Source: Elusimicrobiota bacterium | Lineage (GTDB): Bacteria; Elusimicrobiota; Elusimicrobia; FEN-1173 | Reading direction: 5' to 3' | DNA: 30,478 nt | Assembly (NCBI GenBank): GCA_016714745.1 | Contig: JADKCG010000028.1 | Span: 1 to 30,478, forward strand | Part shown: piece by piece, positions 18,216 through 26,363 of the stretch | How the letters are laid out: each line of letters opens with the position of its first letter | How positions within the stretch are numbered: position 1 is the stretch's first letter | Notes under the pieces: model-generated | What the model was told of the DNA's origin: nothing | The model's input: only the letters and a program-made list of their open reading frames with translations | Database searches by the model: none | Made by a program: the position numbers and the translations under genes

Positions 18216-18720
18216 AAGGGATTTCGCATAACGGAAGCGGTCAGAGGACGGGAACCCTGACTGAAGTTGAGCGGGGGGGGACTGTTGAGAGGAAAACCTT
18301 TCTGTTGGACGGGAATCTTTTAGAGGCGGAGGGCCTTCGGGATTTTATAAAACAGGAGGCATTGGCCACAGGGAAATCGGTCGGGGACATTTTTTGGGGA
18401 TGGTTTTCTTCGGGGCGTCTCTCCGAGACCAGTATTCAGATTCCTCTGTTAGAGGTGTCGGAATCTCTCCGATTGGATATCAAGTACAACAACTACGGGC
18501 AGGTGGTCTATTACCAGGAGTTCAGCGCTGATATTAAGCGGGAGGTGGAGGAACAACGGACGACGGTGGAGCTTCGGTACGATCGGAAAGGACGGCTATT
18601 TAAACAGATCAGTGACACAGCGACCCGGATGTCGGATGGAACACAATCCCTTTCTAAGAACACTCAAACACATCGGTATGATGCATTGACTGGATTGCTA
18701 CTGGGGGGCCGAAACGATCG
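11518..18720 (+). repeat. Diverged RHS/YD-like protein repeats of gene B
   Basis: Dozens of units of about 40-60 residues carry a Y-D-x-x-G/N-x-L/V-x-x-Y-x-E core: YDEQDNLARYQEK at 11518, YDVYDRVSAYRQ near 11935, YDALNRLINFKEE near 15318, and YDALTGLLLGG near 18677. Many are preceded by W-G/N-G-S-Y. Units are strongly diverged at the DNA level, so this is old repetition, unlike the near-identical repeats after 20.7 kb. Longer inserts with F-x-G-x-T-L-S-L-D/E-G interrupt the array near 14200 and 16810. Confidence 0.7.
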
Positions 18721-18856
18721 GGAGAGCGCGGTCTTTCCACCCCTGTTTGGTCCGACACGAATCAGGACGGGGCCGTGGATGTGTTGGTGCATCTTCCCGC
18801 CGCAACAGGGCACACGCGCCAAGTGTTCGGCGCAAAGAATGGGCAGCTCGACCTAA
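18212..18856 (+). CDS. Giant gene B continuation, last YD-like units
   Basis: The reading leaves the previous frame at the AAAACC run near 18203-18208 and continues here. It contains YD-like units (YNNYGQVVYYQEF near 18485, YDRKGRLFKQI near 18580, YDALTGLLLGG near 18677). The protein is coherent until about 18703-18725, where a G6 run precedes another one-base frame change. The last 40 or so codons, rich in Arg, Pro, Trp and Cys, are out of frame. It lacks its own signal peptide or ribosome site. Confidence 0.6.
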   Translation: MKGISHNGSGQRTGTLTEVERGGTVERKTFLLDGNLLEAEGLRDFIKQEALATGKSVGDIFWGWFSSGRLSETSIQIPLLEVSESLRLDIKYNNYGQVVYYQEFSADIKREVEEQRTTVELRYDRKGRLFKQISDTATRMSDGTQSLSKNTQTHRYDALTGLLLGGRNDRESAVFPPLFGPTRIRTGPWMCWCIFPPQQGTRAKCSAQRMGSST

Positions 18857-21546
18857 TGTTCCAAGAATCCCTCCAAGAAAACCCCGGGACCGAAGTCCCC
18901 GGTCGGACCCGATCCACGTCCCTCACGACGACCTTTTACCGAACCGACGATTCCGGCCGCGCTGTGTCGGCCTACGGGGTTTCGGAAAGCATGGCGGATG
19001 ACGGGTATGGGAATCTGACGCGCGGTCGAACCGCCCAGTTGATGTCCTCGATCGATGGGGAAATGAAATTAATGGCGACCGTTTCGGACAACATTCTCAC
19101 AAACCTGGATGGATCGGACAACCGGACAACCATGGTCACTGTTAACGGATACACGGGGGATGGGAAATTAATCACGAGCCAAGGCGCCGGGTATTATAAC
19201 GGACATGAGGCCGGTCTCACGAATCCCGAACAGGTGTGGGTGGATGGATGGACGGATCTTAACGGGGATGGCGCTATCGGGGACGATGAGGTCGATTTCG
19301 CGCGTGCCGATGGGATCATGGGAAGTGACGAGATCCTGTGGGTGGATGACAACAAGGATGGGCGAATGAATGGCGCGACGGTTGAGGTGGGCGGTGTTTC
19401 CCACGGAACGATCGATCAAACGTTTGTCGTCATTGGATTGGAAGCCAAACTTGTCTCGTCTAAAACGGTTGGTGGGGTTGTTCAATTGAGCGGGAGCGTC
19501 TCGCAACAAGAAACCACCACCGAATACCATTACGATCCAGAAGGACGTCTTCTTTTCTCCAAATCTTTTGGCCTCACGGGGGGAATCACAAAGGGTTTGA
19601 GCGACAGTGACGATCCTCCGGATGGGGTCGATGACGAAACGGTGGTGGATGTCGCCACCACGTCGGGGACCCAAGAGCAGACTTTCGTTATTATCAACGG
19701 CCAAGCCAAATTAAAAACGTCCAAAGCGACCTCTGAGACGGTGACGCCGACGGGTGTGAGTCAAAGTGAGTTAACGACCGACTATCTCTACAACGAACAC
19801 ACCGGGGCGTTGCTCGGTGCTTACGGCCGTGGTACCCAGGCGGGGATCGAACGAGGGCTGACCGATGCCAGCTTCCCTCCCGACGGGGTGGCTCTTACTG
19901 AGATTGTTCTTTCTCGAAACACGGGAACGGTTGAGCAATATTTTGAAGTTGTTAACGGACAATCCAAGTTACTGAAATCCATTACAACGACCGTCTCGCT
20001 TGATCCGGGAACGGGCGCTGAACTTCAACCCGAGGACGATCGATACAGTCGCAGCGTTACCACCAGCGATACCATCAATAACGGTCTTGGTCAGGTCCGA
20101 GCCTCTTCTTCTAAAACGAAGACCGAACTCACCTCATATGCGTGGACGCAAAAGGACTCGAACGGGGATGGTGTGATTGACAAAGAGGACGATGTGACCG
20201 TTGGAGAACGACGTATCCAGCCGGTGGTTTCGGAAACCATCAATGCCATGTCCCTGGTCAAAGGCCAGGCGCTGGTGGGAAAATCCATCACAAAAAATTG
20301 GACAGCCTCACTTGTCAATGGAACGTTCATCAAAGTGGATGACCCGCGAGTCGCCGGGTATTCGTTCAATGAGACAACAGTGAATTATCACTACAATTCG
20401 ATTGGGCTTCTAAGCGAGGCCAACGGGACTGGCCGGGGGCATCATACCACAGAGGTTTGGAGCCAAGAGGACACCAATGGGGATGGAAAAATCAATGGGG
20501 ATGACGATCGAACCCGTGGACGTCGAGAACAGGTGTTTTCGGTCTATCAATCTGTGAATACTTACGTGATACTGGTGGGGCAAGCCCAAGTCATGGAAGC
20601 CGTCACGGAGACATGGGGGGCCCAGTTTGTTGGGGCGACATTCAAAAAAATTGAGGATTCAAGCGCGCACGGGTATAACCGAACGGTGACGACGGTTTAT
20701 AACAAATATAACGAGAGTGGGCAGTTGGAGGCAGTGAAGGGAGGGTCGACGGGTCGGACGAACGTGGAGGTGTTGACGCAGGTGGAGGGGAAGGCGGACG
20801 AATGGGTGGACCAGTTGACGGAGACGATGACGACGAATGTGTATGCGGTGGTGCGGGGTCAGGCGGTGGTGTTGATGAGCGTGACGGAGAGTTGGAGTGT
20901 GGGTTCGGATGGGCGGCGGATCGTGGACAGTACAGCGCACGGGTATAGTCACAGTGTGACGACGGTGGTGAACCAGTATAACGTGGATGGTCAGTTGATT
21001 GGCGCGAGGGGTTGGACGGAGACGCTGTCAACGCAGGGGGCATTTCGGTCTGTGGACGATTGGCGGGGGGCGTTGCTGGGCGGGGAGGAAGTGGTGGTGG
21101 TGTTTGACGAGACGGGGGATAAATTTGACGACGAGGTGTATGGAGGGGTTGGGGATCCGCTGGGGCGGCTGAAGGGGGGAGAGACGTATCGTGTGGTGTA
21201 TGGGGGAGGTCGGACGAGGACGATGGGGCATGATCAAGCGACGGGTCAGGAGGGGATGGAGGACGAAGAGAACGGGATGATTGATGGAGGGCGGTTGGTG
21301 TTGTGGGGCGAGGCGTTTGAGGTCAGCGAGGGTGGGGAGGTTCAGAGACAGTGTGGGGCGATTGGTGGGACACCTATCGAGCGGGACCGGGTCGAACGAG
21401 ACGGGTTGGGTGATTGTGGGGGATGCGAACCGAAACGGGGTGCAGGAGACGGGAGAGGTGTGGGAGACGGAGGCGCAGCGCACGTGGTCGCGAACGGAGA
21501 ACCTGTATGCGGTGATAGTGGGCCAGGCGGTGGTGACGCGCAGTGA
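18775..21546 (+). CDS. Giant gene B continuation: EF-loop repeat units and start of the macro-repeat
   Basis: The frame is coherent from about 18721 (GLSTPVWSDTNQDGAVD), so the GTG at 18775 is not a real start. Units of about 100 residues begin here. They combine a Y-x-Y-N/D-x-x-G-x-L entry, a stretch like T-Y-x-V-V-x-G-Q-A-x-V-x-x-S-x-T-x-S/T-W, and Asp-rich loops of EF-hand/dockerin type (DLNGDGAIGDDE near 19257, DSNGDGVIDKED near 20157, DTNGDGKINGDD near 20473). From 20668 the sequence enters the first 4.12-kb macro-repeat. The coherent reading leaves this frame near 21339, where copy 1 has TTCAGAG against TTCGAG in copy 2. The final 69 codons are shadow sequence. I infer calcium-binding extracellular repeats. 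Confidence 0.65.
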   Translation: MDVLVHLPAATGHTRQVFGAKNGQLDLMFQESLQENPGTEVPGRTRSTSLTTTFYRTDDSGRAVSAYGVSESMADDGYGNLTRGRTAQLMSSIDGEMKLMATVSDNILTNLDGSDNRTTMVTVNGYTGDGKLITSQGAGYYNGHEAGLTNPEQVWVDGWTDLNGDGAIGDDEVDFARADGIMGSDEILWVDDNKDGRMNGATVEVGGVSHGTIDQTFVVIGLEAKLVSSKTVGGVVQLSGSVSQQETTTEYHYDPEGRLLFSKSFGLTGGITKGLSDSDDPPDGVDDETVVDVATTSGTQEQTFVIINGQAKLKTSKATSETVTPTGVSQSELTTDYLYNEHTGALLGAYGRGTQAGIERGLTDASFPPDGVALTEIVLSRNTGTVEQYFEVVNGQSKLLKSITTTVSLDPGTGAELQPEDDRYSRSVTTSDTINNGLGQVRASSSKTKTELTSYAWTQKDSNGDGVIDKEDDVTVGERRIQPVVSETINAMSLVKGQALVGKSITKNWTASLVNGTFIKVDDPRVAGYSFNETTVNYHYNSIGLLSEANGTGRGHHTTEVWSQEDTNGDGKINGDDDRTRGRREQVFSVYQSVNTYVILVGQAQVMEAVTETWGAQFVGATFKKIEDSSAHGYNRTVTTVYNKYNESGQLEAVKGGSTGRTNVEVLTQVEGKADEWVDQLTETMTTNVYAVVRGQAVVLMSVTESWSVGSDGRRIVDSTAHGYSHSVTTVVNQYNVDGQLIGARGWTETLSTQGAFRSVDDWRGALLGGEEVVVVFDETGDKFDDEVYGGVGDPLGRLKGGETYRVVYGGGRTRTMGHDQATGQEGMEDEENGMIDGGRLVLWGEAFEVSEGGEVQRQCGAIGGTPIERDRVERDGLGDCGGCEPKRGAGDGRGVGDGGAAHVVANGEPVCGDSGPGGGDAQ
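20392..20706 (+). repeat. Founder-like repeat unit U0 upstream of the macro-repeat
   Basis: This unit starts at YNSIGLLSEANG and ends at YNK, immediately before macro-repeat unit 1. It contains one EF-type loop and the V-G-Q-A-Q-V-M-E-A-V-T-E-T-W motif. Its codons are mixed, while the next unit is almost all NNG. Its last 40 bases are identical to the end of macro-repeat unit 11. Confidence 0.6.
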
Positions 21547-21805
21547 GACGACGAGTTACGCGTGTGACGATGCTGGAACGGCGATGAAGGATAAGACGTT
21601 GCACGGGTATAACAAGACGGTGATGACGTTGGAGAACCGATACAACGAGAAGGGTCAGTTGGAGGGGGTGACGGGGGGAAGCGTTGGGGAATCGAACGTG
21701 AAGGTGAAGAGCCCTGTGTGGGTGGGGATGCGATTTCGGGGGACGACGGGGACGGATTTAAGGAGGATGGGGAGCCGTGGGTGTATGAGTGGGTGGATCA
21801 GATGA
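21281..21805 (+). CDS. Giant gene B fragment, copy 1, end of unit 2 to start of unit 3
   Basis: The coherent part is about 21340-21725: the tail of the long unit (GWVIVGDANRNGVQETGE, an EF-type loop; LYAVIVGQAVVTRSETTSY) and the start of a medium unit. It ends near 21725, where GTGGGGATG has one G fewer than the GTGGGGGATG of copy 2. Sequence before 21340 and after 21725 in this frame is shadow. This is a fragment of one large frame, not a gene. Confidence 0.5.
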   Translation: MMEGGWCCGARRLRSARVGRFRDSVGRLVGHLSSGTGSNETGWVIVGDANRNGVQETGEVWETEAQRTWSRTENLYAVIVGQAVVTRSETTSYACDDAGTAMKDKTLHGYNKTVMTLENRYNEKGQLEGVTGGSVGESNVKVKSPVWVGMRFRGTTGTDLRRMGSRGCMSGWIR

Positions 21806-22266
21806 CGGAGACGGAGACGAAGAACGAGTATGCAGTGATTCTGGGTCAGGGGGTGGTGACGAAGAGCGAGACGGAGAGTTGGGCGGTGAAAGGGGGAGTT
21901 CGGATCACGGATGAGGGGGCGCGCGGGTATAGCCACAGTGAGACGACGGTGTTGAATGAATACAACGGGCGAGGTCAGCTGATTGGGGGGACGGGTGTGA
22001 CGGCGGGTCGGACGAACGGGGGTGGAGTTCGGACGGCGGAGCTGAACGAATTGGGAACTGGGATTAAGGGGGACGATAACGGCAACGGGGAGCAAGAGGC
22101 GGGGGAGGTGTGGGTGTTCCGAGACGACGTGCAGTGGAGCGCGTATTCTGGGAAGAACACGTATCGGGTGATACAGGGGCAGGCGGTGATGGCGAAGAGT
22201 GTGACGGAGAGTTGGGCGTTGGACTCTGGTGGGAATCGTATCGATGACCGGCGGGGGATGGTATAA
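21718..22266 (+). CDS. Giant gene B fragment, copy 1, units 3-4
   Basis: The coherent part runs from about 21728 to 22258 and holds the rest of unit 3 and most of unit 4. It includes DDNGNGEQEAGE, a 12-residue EF-type loop with Asp 1 and Glu 12, and the YRVIQGQAVMAKSVTESW motif. The stop at 22264-22266 arises because GATGGTATAAC lacks two G relative to GATGGGGTATAAC in copy 2. Confidence 0.5.
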   Translation: MGGDAISGDDGDGFKEDGEPWVYEWVDQMTETETKNEYAVILGQGVVTKSETESWAVKGGVRITDEGARGYSHSETTVLNEYNGRGQLIGGTGVTAGRTNGGGVRTAELNELGTGIKGDDNGNGEQEAGEVWVFRDDVQWSAYSGKNTYRVIQGQAVMAKSVTESWALDSGGNRIDDRRGMV

Positions 22267-22362
22267 CACGTCGGAGACGACGGTGGAGTATCGGTATAAC
22301 GGGAAAGGGCAGATGGAGAGGCGGAGGGTTGGACGAGGGGTGAGACGAGTTCTGGAAAACTG

Positions 22363-23085
22363 TTGACGGCGCGGCGAGACGGGGATGGGAAGATTGTTGG
22401 GGACGCGAAGGAGGACGGGTTGCGTGAGGTGGGTGAGGTATGGGGATTTGATGAGTGGTATTCGCGCAACCTGTATGAGACGCGGAGCGTGTATGGTGTG
22501 AGGCGCGGTCAGGCGGTGGTGGTGAAGAGCGAGACGCGGAGTTACGCGGCGGATGACGGGGGAGTGAGGCTAGGGGAGTTGGAGCACGGGTATAACGAGA
22601 GTTGGTCGACGGTGTGGAACCGGTATACGGAGGGAGGGCAGTTGGAAGGTGCGGTGGGGTGGACGGTTGGGAAGTCGACGGTGGAGGTGGTGAAGGACAC
22701 GCGAGTGGGGGATGGGTTGATGGCGCAGCGAACGGAATCGATGACGAAGAACGAGTATGGGGTGGTGATGGGTCAGGCGGTGGTGATGAGGAGCGAGACG
22801 CAGAGTTGGGGAGCCGGGAGTGATGGGAAGAGGGTATCTGATTCGAGCGCGCACGGGTATACGCGGAGCGTGACGCGTGTGGAGAACCGGTATGACGTGG
22901 AGGGCCAGCTGACGAATGTGCGTGGATGGACGGACACGCTGACGACGCAGGGGACATATAAGAGCGTGGAGGATTGGGGGGAGCGTTGTTGGGCGGGGAA
23001 GAGGTGGTGGTGGTGTTTGACGAGACGATGGGGTTGTTTGATGACGAGGTGTATGGAGGGGAGGGCGATCCGCTGGGACGGTTGA
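22363..23085 (+). CDS. Giant gene B fragment, copy 1, units 5-7
   Basis: The coherent part runs from about 22319 to 22978. It covers unit 5 (EF-type loop DAKEDGLREVGE), short unit 6 (YTEGGQLEG, without a loop) and the start of long unit 7. It is cut at a G6 run (22977-22982) that is G7 in copy 2. The tryptophan- and arginine-rich tail is out of frame. Confidence 0.5.
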   Translation: MTARRDGDGKIVGDAKEDGLREVGEVWGFDEWYSRNLYETRSVYGVRRGQAVVVKSETRSYAADDGGVRLGELEHGYNESWSTVWNRYTEGGQLEGAVGWTVGKSTVEVVKDTRVGDGLMAQRTESMTKNEYGVVMGQAVVMRSETQSWGAGSDGKRVSDSSAHGYTRSVTRVENRYDVEGQLTNVRGWTDTLTTQGTYKSVEDWGERCWAGKRWWWCLTRRWGCLMTRCMEGRAIRWDG

Positions 23086-25100
23086 AGGGGGGAGAGACGT
23101 ATCGGGTGGTGTATGGGGGTGGGGAGACGAGGACGGAGGGGTATGATCAGGCGACGGGTGCGGTGTCTGTGTCTAAGGACGAGAACTTGGGGATCGGGAA
23201 CGGGATATTGGTGGTGTGGGGAGAGACGCTGAGTTTTAATGGGAAAGGGGAGTTGCGTGACGGGAACGGGGATTTGGTGGGACACCTGACGACGGAAGGT
23301 GCGTCGAGTCGAACGGGGTGGGTGATTGAGGGAGACGTGAACCGCAACGGGGTGGAGGATGTGGGAGAAACGTGGACGGTGGAGGCGCAGAGGACGCGGA
23401 CGCACACGGCGAGCGTGTATGCGGTGGTTCGTGGTCAGGGTGTGGTGTTGGGGAGCAAGACGGAGAGTTACGCGTGCGACGGTGGTGGAGTGGCGATCAC
23501 GGACAGTTCGGCGCACGGGTACAACCGAAGCGAGACGATTGTGCGCAACCAATATGACGTGGAGGGTCAGTTGGTGGGTGCGACGGGAGAGACGAAGGGG
23601 CGATCGAACGTTGAGGTGAAGACGCCGAAGCGAGTGGGGGGCGTGATCGTTGGGGACGCGAACGGAAACGGATTTGAGGAGGATAACGAGAAGGGGAACT
23701 GGGAATACACGTGGGAGGATCAGGGGACGGAGACGAAGACGTCGAACGTGTCTGTGGTGATCCGAGGCCAATCGGTGGTGGTGAGTGGCGAGACGGAGAG
23801 CTGGTTGATGAAGGGAGGTGTGGCGGTCACGGACGAAAAGGAACAGGGGTATAGTTACAGCAAGACGGTGGTGAGGAACGCGTATAACGAGAAGGGACAG
23901 TTGACGGGAGCGGCGGGTCGGACGGAGGGACGGACGAACGGTGGGCAGGTGAGGACGGCGGTGTTGAACGGGGAGGGGACGGGGATTGAGGGGGATACGA
24001 ACGGGGACGGGATGGAAGATGTTGGGGAAACGTGGGTGTATTCGGACGAGGTGCAGTGGAGTAAATCGAGTGGGACGAACCGTTATGGTGTGGTGGGTGG
24101 TCAGGCGTTGGTTTTGGAGAGCGTGACGAGAAGTTGGGCGGTGGACGGGACTGGGGTGGACATCGTGGATGCGGGTCAGGCGGGGTATAACACGTCTGTG
24201 ACGACGGTGCAGTATGGGTATAACGGGAAAGGGCAGATGACGGGAGCGGATGGGGAGACGCAGGGGGAAACGAATTCGGGGAAAGTGGTGAGCGTTCGGC
24301 GAGAGGCGAACGGGACGATTGTGGGGGATGCGGACGGGGACGGATACCGAGACGCGTCGGAGGTGGGGGACTGGGAATTAATCGAGACGGATCAGCGCAA
24401 CACGTATCGGACGTTGAGCCGGTATGGGGTGCTGGGAGGGCAGGCGTTGGTGGTGAAGAGTTTCACAAGGAGCTGGGTGGTGGGTGGCAATGGGGTGGTG
24501 TTGGGCGCGGATGAGCACGGGTATAACCTGAGCGAAACGACGATGCGCAACTATTACACGGGGGAAGGGCAGTTGGAGGGCGCGGCGGGATGGACGGTGG
24601 GAGTATCGAACGCGAAGGTATTGAAAGATTCGCGGGTAAACGGTGTGGACTACGAAAACCAGCGAACGGAATCGATAACGAAGAACGTGTATGGGGTGGT
24701 GAAGGGACAAGCGGTGGTGATGAAGGGAGTGACGCAGAGCTGGACGGCTGGGAGCGATGGAAAGCGGATATCGGACGTGGGGAGTCACGGGTATAACCGA
24801 ACGGTGACGACGGTTTATAACAAATATAACGAGAGTGGGCAGTTGGAGGCAGTGAAGGGAGGGTCGACGGGTCGGACGAACGTGGAGGTGTTGACGCAGG
24901 TGGAGGGGAAGGCGGACGAATGGGTGGACCAGTTGACGGAGACGATGACGACGAATGTGTATGCGGTGGTGCGGGGTCAGGCGGTGGTGTTGATGAGCGT
25001 GACGGAGAGTTGGAGTGTGGGTTCGGATGGGCGGCGGATCGTGGACAGTACAGCGCACGGGTATAGTCACAGTGTGACGACGGTGGTGAAACCAGTATAA
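22974..25100 (+). CDS. Giant gene B fragment, copy 1 units 7-11 and copy 2 unit 1: the longest intact stretch
   Basis: This gives about 700 uninterrupted codons crossing the macro-repeat boundary at 24785/24786, direct evidence that the tandem copies are read as one protein. It contains the long-unit insert (GEEVVVVFDETMGLFDDEVYGG and GGETYRVVYGGG) and EF-type loops DVNRNGVEDVGE, DANGNGFEEDNE, DTNGDGMEDVGE and DADGDGYRDASE, one in each of units 7-10. Short units 11 and 1' lack the loop. The V-V-x-G-Q-A-V/L-V-x-x-S-x-T-x-S-W motif recurs about every 110 residues. Codons are almost all NNG or NNC. It ends at GTGAAACCAG (25087-25096), where copy 1 has GTGAACCAG. Confidence 0.65.
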   Translation: MGGALLGGEEVVVVFDETMGLFDDEVYGGEGDPLGRLKGGETYRVVYGGGETRTEGYDQATGAVSVSKDENLGIGNGILVVWGETLSFNGKGELRDGNGDLVGHLTTEGASSRTGWVIEGDVNRNGVEDVGETWTVEAQRTRTHTASVYAVVRGQGVVLGSKTESYACDGGGVAITDSSAHGYNRSETIVRNQYDVEGQLVGATGETKGRSNVEVKTPKRVGGVIVGDANGNGFEEDNEKGNWEYTWEDQGTETKTSNVSVVIRGQSVVVSGETESWLMKGGVAVTDEKEQGYSYSKTVVRNAYNEKGQLTGAAGRTEGRTNGGQVRTAVLNGEGTGIEGDTNGDGMEDVGETWVYSDEVQWSKSSGTNRYGVVGGQALVLESVTRSWAVDGTGVDIVDAGQAGYNTSVTTVQYGYNGKGQMTGADGETQGETNSGKVVSVRREANGTIVGDADGDGYRDASEVGDWELIETDQRNTYRTLSRYGVLGGQALVVKSFTRSWVVGGNGVVLGADEHGYNLSETTMRNYYTGEGQLEGAAGWTVGVSNAKVLKDSRVNGVDYENQRTESITKNVYGVVKGQAVVMKGVTQSWTAGSDGKRISDVGSHGYNRTVTTVYNKYNESGQLEAVKGGSTGRTNVEVLTQVEGKADEWVDQLTETMTTNVYAVVRGQAVVLMSVTESWSVGSDGRRIVDSTAHGYSHSVTTVVKPV

Positions 25101-25101
25101 C

Positions 25102-25290
25102 GTGGATGGTCAGTTGATTGGCGCGAGGGGTTGGACGGAGACGCTGTCAACGCAGGGGGCATTTCGGTCTGTGGACGATTGGCGGGGGCCTTGCTGGGGG
25201 GGGAGGAGGTGGGGGTGGTGTTTGACGAGACGGGGGATAAATTTGACGACGAGGTGTATGGAGGGGTTGGGGATCCGATGGGACGGCTGA
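25102..25290 (+). CDS. Giant gene B short fragment, copy 2, unit 2 start
   Basis: Coherent from 25093 to about 25190 (YNVDGQLIGARGWTETLSTQ, then FRSVDDWRG), matching copy 1 at 20974-21070. It then leaves frame at a G-run that differs from copy 1 (CGGGGGCCTTGC against CGGGGGGCGTTGC). The rest is shadow. Confidence 0.4.
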   Translation: MDGQLIGARGWTETLSTQGAFRSVDDWRGPCWGGRRWGWCLTRRGINLTTRCMEGLGIRWDG

Positions 25291-26363
25291 AGGGGGGAGA
25301 GACGTATCGTGTGGTGTATGGGGGAGGTCGGACGAGGACGATGGGGCATGATCAAGCGACGGGTCAGGAGGGGATGGAGGACGAAGAGAACGGGATGATT
25401 GATGGAGGGCGGTTGGTGTTGTGGGGCGAGGCGTTTGAGGTCAGCGAGGGGGGTGAGGTTCGAGACAGTGTGGGGCGATTGGTGGGACACCTATCGAGCG
25501 GGACCGGGTCGAACGAGACGGGTTGGGTGATTGTGGGGGATGCGAACCGAAACGGGGTGCAGGAGACGGGAGAGGTGTGGGAGACGGAGGCGCAGCGCAC
25601 GTGGTCGCGAACGGAGAACCTGTATGCGGTGATAGTGGGTCAGGCGGTGGTGACGCGCAGTGAGACGACGAGTTACGCGTGTGACGATGCTGGAACGGCG
25701 ATGAAGGATAAGACGTTGCACGGGTATAACAAGACGGTGATGACGTTGGAGAACCGATACAACGAGAAGGGTCAGTTGGAGGGGGTGACGGGGGGAAGCG
25801 TTGGGGAATCGAACGTGAAGGTGAAGAGCCCTGTGTGGGTGGGGGATGCGATTTCGGGGGACGACGGGGACGGATTTAAGGAGGATGGGGAGCCGTGGGT
25901 GTATGAGTGGGTGGATCAGATGACGGAGACGGAGACGAAGAACGAGTATGCGGTGATTCTGGGTCAGGGGGTGGTGACGAAGAGCGAGACGGAGAGTTGG
26001 GCGGTGAAAGGGGGAGTTCGGATCACGGATGAGGGGGCGCGCGGGTATAGCCACAGTGAGACGACGGTGTTGAATGAATACAACGGGCGAGGTCAGCTGA
26101 TTGGGGGGACGGGTGTGACGGCGGGTCGGACGAACGGGGGTGGAGTTCGGACGGCGGAGCTGAACGAATTGGGAACTGGGATTAAGGGGACGATAACGGC
26201 AACGGGGAGCAAGAGGCGGGGGAGGTGTGGGTGTTCGAGACGACGTGCAGCGGAGCGCGTATTCTGGGAAGAACACGTATCGGGTGATACAGGGGCAGGC
26301 GGTGATGGCGAAGAGTGTGACGGAGAGTTGGGCGTTGGACTCTGGTGGGAATCGTATCGATGA
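25131..26363 (+). CDS. Giant gene B fragment, copy 2, units 2-4
   Basis: The coherent part is about 25192-26187. It covers the long-unit insert (GALLGGEEVGVVFDETGD, then GGETYRVVYGGG), the EF-type loop DANRNGVQETGE, medium unit 3 intact (GDDGDGFKEDGE, in which the first loop Asp is Gly), and the start of unit 4. The break comes at AAGGGGACG (copy 1: AAGGGGGACG). Because unit 3 is intact here, it shows that the break at 21725 in copy 1 is not ancestral. Confidence 0.6.
   Translation: MDGDAVNAGGISVCGRLAGALLGGEEVGVVFDETGDKFDDEVYGGVGDPMGRLKGGETYRVVYGGGRTRTMGHDQATGQEGMEDEENGMIDGGRLVLWGEAFEVSEGGEVRDSVGRLVGHLSSGTGSNETGWVIVGDANRNGVQETGEVWETEAQRTWSRTENLYAVIVGQAVVTRSETTSYACDDAGTAMKDKTLHGYNKTVMTLENRYNEKGQLEGVTGGSVGESNVKVKSPVWVGDAISGDDGDGFKEDGEPWVYEWVDQMTETETKNEYAVILGQGVVTKSETESWAVKGGVRITDEGARGYSHSETTVLNEYNGRGQLIGGTGVTAGRTNGGGVRTAELNELGTGIKGTITATGSKRRGRCGCSRRRAAERVFWEEHVSGDTGAGGDGEECDGELGVGLWWESYR

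Larger units (their letters stand above)
20668..24785 (+). repeat. Macro-repeat copy 1 (11 units)
   Basis: This is the first of at least 2.4 tandem copies, 4118 bp as read. Unit starts (Tyr of the Y-N/D-x-x-G-Q entry) are at 20707, 20977, 21641, 21961, 22295, 22624, 22891, 23553, 23883, 24219 and 24555. The order by size is short, long, three medium, short, long, three medium, short. After removing indels not shared with copy 2, the lengths are 270, 663, 321, 336, 330, 267, 663, 330, 336, 336 and 270, a total of 4122, all divisible by three. Confidence 0.85.

Noticed and set aside
11518..18720. A classical RHS polymorphic toxin with core and C-terminal effector
   Set aside because: No RHS core signature (DxxGR-rich cage closure, PxxxxDPxG-type cleavage motif) or variable toxin tail is visible, and the array runs into different repeats rather than ending.
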